Origin: Xestospongia muta
Lineage: Eukaryota; Porifera; Demospongiae; Haplosclerida; Petrosiidae
Reading direction: 5' to 3'
NCBI GenBank assembly: GCA_963693285.1
Contig: OY848917.1
Location: forward strand, 25,292,745-25,356,744
Length of the DNA: 64,000 nt
Below the pieces are notes generated by a model that was not told the origin of the DNA, searched no databases, and saw only the letters and a program-made list of their open reading frames with translations. Both the position numbers and the translations under genes were made by a program. The number at the start of each line of letters is the position of its first letter. The first letter of the stretch is position 1. This document shows, in pieces, positions 9,323-21,200 of the stretch.

Positions 9323-10597
9323 TTATTCATCATCACTGCTATTGCTCACATTTGATTCGCCCTCACTTTCTCTTGATTCTTCATCAGAGTCAACTTGAAT
9401 ACAAAATTCATTAATCCATTGGTCTTGCAAATTATCAGCTTCCCAGAAGTAGTTTTCAACCTTTTTTCTAATATGTTTAACATTTTTCTTCCATTCTATA
9501 GGTGTTACTTTCTTAAATCCTTCATATGTCAATTCTTTAACAGCAGTCAGGGTAAACTTCTTATTATGCTCCTTGATGTAGCCTTTCACCTGAGACCAAC
9601 ACAGTTCTATTGGATTGAATTCACAGTGATAAGGTGGAATACGCACAACTTCATGACCAGCAGCCTTGGCCATCTCGTCAATTGCATATTTTGCTTGAGG
9701 GTTGCTGGAATGAATTAGTGCCAAGAGTTCACGTTTAATAGTACGTTCAGGATATGCAATGCTATGTGCTGTCAACCAGTTTTGCATCTCTGCCTTTCGT
9801 GTATTCTTTGTTGGTATTGATTCTAAACGACGGCTATGATAGGATGCATTATCCATTACAATTAAACTGTTAGGTTGTATATTTGGTATTAACTTATCAT
9901 GGAACCATTCTTCAAAGGTAGTTGCGTTCATCTCATCATGATAGTCACCAGTTGTTTTTTTACTCTGGAACACAAGGTCTGCACCATCCACCCAATCGTT
10001 CTCACTTCCTGCGTGTAAAACTATCAACCGACTTCCCTTTCCTGAAGGCTTGCGAAAACCGCCCTTCGTTCCACCTTTCACCTTATCATCTGGCTCAACC
10101 CATGTTCTCACTTTTCCAATATTTGAATTGGCCCAGGTCTCATCCAAATACACAACAGGCCTACCCTCAGTTTGGTTTCTTCTCATTCTTCGTAAGAACT
10201 GATGTTGATTCAAAACAATCCTTGGCTGTTTGTATATGTAACGCTTATCATTAACCTTTTTATAATGAAATCCAAAAGATCTCAACAACTTCCAAAGAGA
10301 AATACAACCACCACGAAAAAGTCCCTTCCTTTTTCACAGCACCCAGTAGCTTATCTAATGTTGGATACTCCTTCCTTGTATAAAAATCATGAACAGAACA
10401 ACGAATAACATCAATATCAAAATCATCTACAGTCACACGCTGTCTACTTTTACTATAACGCTTTGGGGAAGCAAATGGTTCCCCTTTCAGTTTCTTACAT
10501 TCTCCCAGCACTCGTTCGACTATGCGTTTACTATATCCAGTAGCTTTAGGTATATCAGAGAGAAGGAACTTCGTGGCAAAATAACTAGGAACACGTG
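9323..10597 (-). pseudogene. DDE-superfamily transposase, one frameshift
   Basis: The minus strand encodes a cut-and-paste transposase of the DDE_3-like group, widespread in invertebrates. The N-terminal part (about 10320-10597) looks like a helix-turn-helix, with ATGYSKRIVERVLGECKKL. The catalytic part shows VVYLDETWANS (first Asp), LIVMDNASYHSRR (second Asp) and CEFNPIELCWSQVKGY (Glu). A highly acidic tail (SDEESRESEGES) ends the protein. The two parts are in different frames. The switch is at a GGG run near 10321-10325, where one base too many breaks the reading just before FRGGCISLWKLLRS. No ATG precedes the N-terminal part, so the start is lost or on an earlier exon. All three catalytic residues survive, which suggests fairly recent inactivation. 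Confidence 0.75.
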
Positions 10598-10678
10598 TTT
10601 ACATTGCAATCATGTGATCACCTGCAAGTATGTGAATCACGTACATTCCAATGATATAATTGTTCCGGGATTGTTTCC

Positions 10679-10707
10679 TGCGACTTCTGAACATGAATTG
10701 ACTATAG
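10679..10707 (-). repeat. Right inverted repeat of DDE transposon
   Basis: Inverted partner of 8969-8997. It lies about 80 bases upstream of the broken 5-prime end of the transposase frame. Confidence 0.65.
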
Positions 10708-10739
10708 TCAAGGCTATATTACTTTGCAAAAAAGCAGTG

Positions 10740-12214
10740 TAATTTGAGGCTGTCACGTCTACAAAGCAATCTGGACACCATATATTAGTGAAGAACTGTT
10801 TTTGTAGCCAGAGGAGAGAAACGAGTGCAATAAATATATTGTGGCTGTTGTGAAAGACTCTGCTATTGTTGATCACATGCCTTGCTCATTATCATACTTC
10901 TCATGGTTCTTTTTTAAAAGAGGTGTATTATAAAGTGTGTGGTGGTGACTGGATACAATTAGTTAAGAAATAGTATGACTACACCTATACAGGCTCTGTA
11001 TTGCTACATATGTTGAGCTGTGCATTTGTTTTATGTAAAATAAGAATAACAACAAGTGAAATCCAGGCAATGAACATTGGTATTAAATTCAACAACGTCA
11101 TCATTAGTTATGCACATTGCTAATATTGTCGCGTTCAACTTTAGCTAGCATATGTATTGTAATTGCTATTATTGTTGGTATATGTGTGTTCTCACAGTTC
11201 ATTTGTTTGATAGTATATTTTTAACTTTGGTTTTTTTCATCAATAATGCATATTCTATTTTTGAAATTTATTTATTAATAAATTCTAATTACATTATTTA
11301 TTATTTTAATTTATCCAGGAATTGAGTGAACAATGAAATCAGATTAAGGTGTTAGCTGTTATTGAGAAGCAAAGAGTAACACCATTACAATCAACATTTT
11401 AAACTAGTTTATTTTACTTACAGCATGTCAGTGGATGGAATGGTATTTAGAAATTGAAGATCCAGTATACCTTGTATATTGCATACAAGTTTATAATAAT
11501 TACTGAATTTGCTGTATTCACTCTTTACTTATTTTTTAATAATTTATAAATAATATGAATTTTTTATTTATTCAACTGATAATTTTTTTCAAAACTTAGT
11601 GTTTGTGACAACTAACAAAGAAAGTAAAGGTTTAATTCAATCTATTCATACAAAAGGTTTAGTAGTTATATTTTCAATAAAATTAGTTATTATTAATGAC
11701 TACTCTACCAGTCAGTCATTATTGTAGCTGCTAACGAAATTGTAGAGAACAGTGTACTGGCAACATATTTGTTAGTAATATTAAGTTAGATATCCTATTA
11801 ATTGTTTAATTTGTCAAATGAAGTAGTTTAAAAGGACACAGCATTTCATGTTTTGCTTAGAGAATCATTGTCTAATCAGGTCAGCCCAATTGTGCCATAC
11901 GAATGTGATGATGATTACAATTCTTTATAAAAACGTTAATATGATTTTTTCTTCATTAACATCAAACATATTGTCATACTACATGAAATGAAATTATAAC
12001 AACATTCTAACACTATATCAGTAAATTAATGACCAAACAATAATAGATAAACAATCTAGTAAGATCTAATGGATAGTAACTAACTACTCAAATATAAAAG
12101 TTAAAAATATTATAATATTTATATAAATAATTATTAATAATAAGAAAGTACAATGAAGTATAAAATCTAAAAATATTATAACTTAAAAAATATATCTACA
12201 GTAATAAGCAATAA
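10740..12214. other. No supported gene
   Basis: Very AT-rich DNA downstream of the ankyrin-Roc gene and upstream of the transposon. It presumably includes the 3-prime untranslated region of the former. No coding frame or clear repeat seen. Confidence 0.5.
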
Positions 12215-15200
12215 TCAGAGAAAAATGTGAGTTAATTGCTTCTTAATACTTTCAGCTAGAGAAGGCTCATTTACTGGAGATAATTCTATGGCAGTTAGCA
12301 TTGTACTCCACGTAACATCACTAGATTTTTGGTCAAACCATATTTGCAGAACAATGGAGAGTCGTTGAGCATTGCTGTATTTTTCATCAGTTAAATTCTC
12401 CAGATCTCTATAGCCAATATTGAGGGCCTGTCCTATGAGTCTCCATTTGTTTTCAATAGGAGATAATAATGAAATAACAAACTCTTTTTCATCTGAAAAA
12501 ATAAATAAACCATGTTATAATCATTTAAAATGAGCTCTACATTAAATTACTTTTAATTATATGTACAAGTTGGACAAATTCAATAAAGACTGTCACTTAA
12601 TAACTACATCATACCTTTGTTAATTGTAACATTACATGAGTTTTCAGTCTCCTCAAGTGAAATACCTAAAACAATAACACTATAACTAGGAAAGGTTACT
12701 ATAAATGTATATATTAATATGAATTAGCTTACAGCTATTCTAAAATGCTACTCATTCTGTATTTCTGCTATATTAGTACATGTAACCATGGATATTATAG
12801 ACTAGTAAACTAGTTTACTAGTCTATAATATCCATGATGTAACAGTGTCATTCTATATTTAAAAAATGCTTCTATAGCTACAACTAAGTAAGTAGGCTTT
12901 CTATTGAAACATGCTGATCAAAACAATATTAAATTGAAATACTAACTTGCTGATTCAATTTCATGAACAATGCGATGTTCATCAATCTTCTTCAATGCTT
13001 CAATAAAAACTGCTCTGGTAGCTGTACCTGTATGTAACCATTTAGCTAACATATCTTTTCGAGACGGTGCAGACTGAAAGTGATTTCTTGCTTTAATATC
13101 TTTTATTACTGTATTTTTAACTCCAAGATGAATACCCAATATTTCCCAGTCTTCAATGTCTTTTACAATTGTCACTAAAACAGACAGGTGACATTCATCT
13201 ATAAGAAATAATATACATTGTAGTAAAATTGTGTAGCATAATACCTAGTGGTCCATCAGGTATAGTTGAACTGACAGGATGTACAGCTGTAATATAATAG
13301 AATATAGTGAAGTATATAAACTATGTTGTCAATTAATATTAGCAAAATAAATGAAATTTTAAGAGTGAATGAAACCATTAGTGCAAAGTACACACAAAAA
13401 ATTATAGGGTCTCTAACCGAATTGTTTATTTTGTTCAACAGAGCTTGTTAGGGTATTTTGGACTCCATCTATAATCCACCTTAGTGAATAATCAATAGCA
13501 AACAGTGATTACCTTACCTTTTTTCACTGCAACATTTAAAGGAGAAGCAACAGGTTCTGTTCAAGCACACAAAATATGAATATTAAATATGATAGTATTT
13601 TAAACTAACCAATTAGCCAGCATGTTTGTCTTACGTCAGTTAATTTAATTGTAGGGAGCTCCTTTTCAATGCTACATCTTACAGCTAAAGGATGTTTGTC
13701 CTTTGATAGTATCACTGGATGTAACGTATGCCCCTTTAATCGGTGTTCACGTACACAAGGTAGTGTAACATCAGCATTTAGTGCCCCCTTTTCATAGCCT
13801 AATATATTGGAACAGGTTAAAATAGCTTTACAAATGACTTGACGTAATTCATAACAGTTCTCAGTCAGACCATTATAGTAGACCTCCATCCAATTAAAAC
13901 GATCAACTAGTAGTACCGAGCCAAATAGTTCTTCAGAATAAAGTAAAACAGCATAACGAAGCTGTCTGGGAAAGGTAGGTGAACTACTATCAATGTAAAA
14001 ATATGGCCTTTCATTTCTGTCAATAAGGGCTACAACAGTTGCAGGAAATACACCCTATACAATAAAAATATGTACAATTACTGTACATACACCTTTATAT
14101 TTAAATGCAACAACATATGTGAAACAACATACAACCTATTACTGTACTAATTATAGCAAATTAATGTCTTACTTGAGGTACAACTTTTCCTTCAAAGCAA
14201 ATTATCATTGGATCACATGTTTCAGTAAATGTAGCAACATCTTCTATTGATACTTGACAAGGTGGTAAAATGACTGGCATAAAATAATGCTTTATTGTAT
14301 CAGTTGTAGAAAGAGGAGCAATAATTTGAAGATATTGAAGCAAATTTAGAAAATCTTTTTTTTGAAAAAGGGATGAAGAAAAAACAAGGCCAATTTTATC
14401 TAGTAAAGAATAATCAAATATTCCATCTTGGCGAAGCTTACGATGGGTTTGAGTTGTTATTGATTGTGGGTTAGCTTCTGGTAAAATCTTCTCTAAAGAA
14501 TCCACAAATGAAACACTTATTAAGGTTGAAAGCATTTCAAGGAGATATTGTGGATTAGTAAAGATTATATTAGGAAGAACTACTGGAAAATAGAGGAATA
14601 ACATCATGGAATGCAAGTGAGTGACACAGTTTATAACATCACTTTGATTCATACTAAAATTAGCTCCTATGCTACAACAAGCCTCTAGTGAGAGCATTCC
14701 ATGTTCCTCTTGTGATGCTTCCTCTTGTAAACGCATTTCAAACATATACCAGCACACTGGTATTGGGCGAGCTAAAGCAATGTCCTTTCGACAGGACATA
14801 ATACGATCACGAAAAAAATTAGAGATTTTTGCACGATTCCACTTACAAAGATTATCTACAGGAAATATGAGTTCCTTTGTATCATCATTATAAAAAATGA
14901 AATGATCTTGAAACTCATGAAGGATAGCTAAAAGCTGCTGATTTTTTTTGTGCAATGACTCTAATGACTTTTTTATTAAAACCTTTGTTTTATCATAGTA
15001 AGTACCGATGATCATAAAAAGTGGCAAAGGCTTGTTTCCATCAGACACACTCCTCTTTGACGAAACTAATGAGCGCACAATATGTTCTATTAGTTGTAGG
15101 TTTGTCATTTGTAACTCATTTGGTTGATTGAGCAACTTACCCTTAACTGAATATAAAAACTTGGGCTTATCATCAAGGCGCTCTGTTAATTTGGTAAAAA

Positions 15201-18200
15201 TTACATTTATTGTATTACCACGGATAAAGGCACGTGAAACATCAGAAAATTGTGGTTGACCACCGCTATCAAGAATGTTTATCCATGTTGCTTTATGGAG
15301 GTCTTGTGACATGTTACGCTTTGAAAGAATTTCTACCATTTCCTTGGAATAGTGATCGGTATTGCTTAATGACTTAGCATATTGACTGGAATTAGCAATG
15401 GTTGTGACTAAAGGAGCTGAAGCATTTCCATTACACAAACGCACATTTGGAACGATGGGATGTTGTTGCACTGTAGATCTAAAGGAGTTGTCTAATAAAA
15501 TTGAAGAGCTCTCAACGCTTTCTGCATCATTACTTTCTGCTAAGTTAGTTGATTGATTAATGACTGGATGCAGTACTTCAGAAGAACATTCTTGGTCATT
15601 AGTTGATTTCTCATTTCTTGGAGGAGGTACATCTGGTTCATTATGTTTATATGGCAAATTATCATCTGACTCTGATATTGAATTAATAGGTGACAAGCGA
15701 TCTCCACCATCTTCTGACATTTGTTCTATTGCTCGAATAGCATCTGAGAGCATCGTTAAGAAATCAATACCAGTAACTTCCTTCCAAACTTTGCTTTCAT
15801 TGAGCTCTGCCACTCTCTCAATAGCACGAATAGGTCTCAATGCTAATGCTGTACTGTTGTGTACTTTGGGTGCAGGCCAGTTAAACAATAGTGATTTGAA
15901 GGATGTTTTACCGACACAAGGTGGACCCAAAAAAACTAGTCTCATGTTACAAAGATGGACATAACCTTCATGAAGACCTCGCTTATAAAGTTTATACAAA
16001 ACCTTTTTTAGTTCTGCAGTGAAAATAAAAGAAAAAGGTGGTGATACTAGAATTATTGCAATATGTACAATGTCATATATATTATTTTTTATTACTTTAA
16101 AAATTTGTGTTATTCGATGTATTTTATTTTATTTGAAAATATGACTTAAAGAACATTAACTATGTTATGATTTAAACTTGTTTCCTGGCTTTCCATCTTT
16201 TAAAAAATGAAAACTATGTAGCACTGCTCAATTTATTAACTATTCCTCAGTGAATTTTTTCAGTTATTACAACATATCTGCAGTAGGTCATGTTTATGGC
16301 TTAAAAATAAACAGTTTCTGAAAATACTATGTACAATGTATATATAAAACAATATGGCCTGAAATGCTCTAGTATTAATAGATTAAATTTATTTTGGTTT
16401 TCTTGAGTGAGGCAATGTCTTTATCAAAAGACAATGCAAGAAACATTGATTAAAATTAATTTATCCCTTTGTATAAAAAGTCCTCAAGATTGCACTATTG
16501 AAATAATGACTTTAACCACTAAACATTTGTTTTAGTACATGGAAACCCTTAATGTACTACTACATCAAAGCATTTTGCATATAATATTACCATTTACAAT
16601 AATACTATTGTTTTAATTATTATCTAAATCAGTCATTAATGTAGACTATAAGACACATACCATCATCTGTCAGATATCTTACGACATCACGATAATTACA
16701 TATTTGAGCCACATCAAGAGGTGTTTTATTACGCTGTGTAAAAACAATAAAATATATTCACGAGGTTATAAAGATAAAATATTATAAATACTAGCAAAAG
16801 TAAATTCACAATTAAAAATAATTTCAACACTCATATACATACAAAATATCCAGATTAACCCTTTCAATGAAACAAAACATGTAAAATAGTATTATCCATT
16901 ATTAACATAATTTAGCACTTGTTGGTTTGATGATGTCACTATAGATTTGTTTATGACTAGTCTGAACAATTGCATATCATACCTTGTCCTTCAAATGTGT
17001 ATTTGCGCCATATTGACATAGAACCTCAACAACTTTCAGATGACCTTTTCCACATGCTACGTGTAATGGAGTGCAAAGAATCTAAAGTAATATTAAAACA
17101 TTCAATTCACAAGAAACATCTTTTGTGATTACCTTAAACTCATTCTATTACATATACTAACATGCAATAAGTTTTTGTACGTATAAGCAATAATTTAAAT
17201 AATTGAATAATTTCATTTCTTTTGAGGCTTTACTGCTAATGTATTTATTTTGTAGACCAAGAAAATTGTAACACTTAATATGGAAGAATATGGAAGTAAT
17301 GTCTTAAGAGCAATAGCTATCTCCAGTTCTATTTATTTAATGCTACAAATGTTGGCAATGAAGACAGCCAAGATGAATGAAAACAGCCATAACTTTAAAA
17401 CGAAACATTTTGATGAAATCTCCTTGTCAAATTGTAGGTCATTGTATTTTGTACACACAGTAGGCTTTTTAGAACAATCAATGCTTTTAACTTGGATATA
17501 TTTTTTTTAAATGTAAGCTTTGTCTTTCTTTGGCAAGAACAAATCTGTAGTACTGAACTTTTGCAGTATCTCTACATTGCTGTATTAACTGTTATTGCTG
17601 AGTTCAAAGTACATAATGACATATAGAAATAGAATATTTTATCCATTGTATTTATATTCATGTACCTTGTCAACAGCATGTAAATTAGCATTACTCAAAC
17701 AGAGAACCTCCACAACTTCATGGTGACCCTTTTCTGAAGCCATGTGTAAAGATGTGTTATGGCTCTAAAGTAATGACATCATGTTACAACTGTATGTTAA
17801 AAAATAATACTTAACTAATGTATCATTAAGACAAAATAACTGGTACTTTTTTGAGATTTGTCTAATGTCCTGATAAACACGTATTTTGATTTAAATGTTA
17901 AAAATGTCAAGCATATTGGCAGTTATTTTATTACTAGGCCAGAATAAATGTATATATAATGCTTGTGTGGCAAGACCAGGTGTCAATTGAAACAAACATT
18001 GCATGGCTGTTTTGCATTGTGATAGCCTAAAGCAATAGAGATTAATAAATTCTGCTCTTAGAATGACTTATCAAAAAGTTATATAAAGACTTGACTTCAG
18101 TCAAATAGCATTTGATGTTAACCATACTTATGAATCTTACCAACTAATGCATGTAAAACACTAAATATAGTTAAATATTTTTTTTTATCCTAGAGTAGCA

Positions 18201-21200
18201 TGGAGTTTATATAGCAAAAATATTACCAATACACTTTGCTTTGGCCTGCCTAATGGTATTTATTAGCTTAGCTCAGTTTACTTACAATATATTATCTAGA
18301 CATATTTATAAATACCTTGTTGACAGCATCTACATCAGCACTATAGTTGGCTAATACTTTCACCACTCCAGTTTGATTGTTAATAGAAGCCAAATGTATG
18401 GGTGTCCAGCCATCCTACAGTGACAATAACAATCATTTAGAATAGTATAATAGTGTCTAATGTCTTTTAGAAAATAAAATAAAATAAAATAATTTGTAAA
18501 TAGATGGAAACAATAAAGTATAGTGCTATTATCATTATACAATGCATAGAAATATCTTTTAATGTAAATACTACAGGTATTTTATTTGATGGATCACAGC
18601 AGGTTGTATCACATAATCCAAAAATCTATGCTATAACAATATTTGTTCATACTTTTATGTTTAAAAATAAATGCAATATATCAACATACAATTGTCACAA
18701 TAATACGTACAACAATCCCTATATAAGAATTGACATCAATTATATATTCTAAAGCTCATAAGCAACAAATTTACTATCAAATAAAATATAATTAGTAATA
18801 ACATACCACATCATAAATATTTGGATCAGCTTTTTGTGATAAAAGACATTCAACTATGTCCACATATCCCTTTTCTGAAGCATAATGAAGACTTGTCCTT
18901 CGATACTGTATTTAAATAAAGTAATAACATAATATCTCAAGTCATTATCAATGACTTATCAAGTATATATTTATTATAAAATAATGCAATAATGGTTTCT
19001 ATACTAAATATTATAACAATTTAGAATTTGCCAAGTTTTAAATTGTGTTTTTAACAGACCAAAAAACTCCTTCAAATTGTACCTCTTTATTTCCTAGAAA
19101 TTTAATGCAAGGTGCACTGGTATGAATCATTTGAAGCTATTATTATGTTTTAATAATTTCTATAATTAACTTCAATTTTAATGAAGGGACTTCAATCAGA
19201 CAGCAACTCTTTTTGCAGTTCTATCTAATTCTTATTTATTGTTCAATGTGTGTAGAGATGCAGAATTTGTTAAAATTCAAACTTTTTAAACATGCAAACA
19301 CTAACAAGGGAATGCCACTTATTAATTTATATGTGTTAAGAAATTGATAAATAGCAGAATGAAGAAGTACAACAGGTCATTTTTAACAAATGTAACTGAA
19401 TACCACATTATTAACATGATAATATTCTTCTACCTTATCACCAATGTTTGGATTAGCCATAGCTAATAGAAGACGATTGACAGTATTAAGGTGTCCATTC
19501 CATGAAGCACAGTGAAGACTCGTCCTTCCTTCCTACATACATTAGAAGACATAACAAGACTGATGTTTAATGTATATTTTATTATTACTACATTTGTTTA
19601 TGTGAATTTAATCTATTATTTGAATCCAAATAACTACCATCAAAGCATTATATAAGTCTAATTATGTTACAAATTTTAATAAGTATTAAACAGTATATTA
19701 CTGTTTGTGCTGGTATTGTCATTTCATATGTATAGTGCCTCTCTAAAAAAAACTATTTACTCTATGAAAGTTACAGACTTTAAACCATACTGACTATATT
19801 GGCTAGCTAAAACAATGTGAGATTACTCAAGTATATATTTTAACAACCTATAGAAAAATCACTTATTTTATTTTATTTCTACATGATATTAAAATAAGTT
19901 AGCCTTATTTCGAATATCAACTCTCAAACTATCATTAGAAACATAAACAAAACATTATGTGAAACATTTGGAAATTATATATGTATATGAATGTCATTGG
20001 AGTTACAAAATCAACTTCAAATAAACATTCAAAATACATTAACTGAATATCCTTACCCTATCTTCGATATTAACATCAGCAAATGCTAGTATAAGACACT
20101 CAACCACATCTGTATGTCCATTCCATGAAGCACAGTGGAGACTACTTCTTCCATGCTATACATAAAGAGACCAGTTGTACAATTGTGTAAATGTTTTATA
20201 TAGCATGCAAATGACATCATATAACTGTTATGAGATTAAAAAGCTAAACATGCTTTCAATTACATTTAAATATTCTGCTACTCATAATTATATTAATTAT
20301 AGTAAAATATCTGTTTGTATGAACAACATTTCTTAATTCAACAATGACACAACCTAATCAATCAACAGGTTATCTATATTATTATTTAAATATAAGACAT
20401 AGCAGCTACAATTATTAACATTTGTAATTACTTTTCATCTGACACACTTGCATGCTAGAAAGCTCTAAGATGGTTTTGGACTGCATGTGTGTGTGTGTGT
20501 ATGTAATTTCACAGCATTGTGTTACATGATTTTCAAAGCAACAAATGAAGCTAACCCACATAAAGTAATTGCATACATGCGTAGCAATCAATCAATATCT
20601 TACTACAAGCATTTCTGATTGAGTGTGACAGATAGAAGCTTCTGAGTTTTGGTACTTAAGAAAAAATTAAGCAGCTTCATAGCTTTTGTAGCCTAGCAAT
20701 TTGAGTCCCTTAAAGCAACAATAGCTATAACAGTATCAAGATAGTCTTCAGATGTTTTTATATAATTATAATCTCATAATTTATTTTTACAAATAAGAAG
20801 CTGGCGAACAAACTCACATCATTACAAAGATTAGGATCAGCTTTTTTTGTCAATAGACATCCCACTATGTCTTTATACCCTTTCTCTGCAGCAAAGTGAA
20901 GACTTGTTCTCTCATACTACATAAGCAAAATCACTTTTATGAAGTAAAACGTACAATATTTTAAATAAAAATAGAATGATTTATTATAAAAATTATACCA
21001 ATATAAAATACACAATATATCTTAGATCAGGAAGATTTTGTGTTACAAAAGTTTCAGTTAAAAATTAATATGCTGAAATGTTTAAAGACAATTACATACA
21101 ATAAATATTCCTATCATTGATGACACACACAGAGCTATTTACTTATAAAAATTATAGCAGTAGATTATTAATATCTGATTGAATCCCTAGATTAGCCTAT

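Larger units (their letters stand above)
8957..10735 (-). mobile_element. DDE DNA transposon with inverted repeats, inactive
   Basis: A single DDE transposase frame is bracketed by inverted repeats. Positions 8969-8997 and, inverted, 10679-10707 match at 27 of 29 bases, sharing CTATAGTCAATTCA and TTCAGAAGTCGCA on either side of a CA/TG difference. Weaker similarity continues a few bases further out. The true tips and target duplication are not clear. The 3-prime untranslated part before the left repeat is about 325 bases. Confidence 0.65.
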
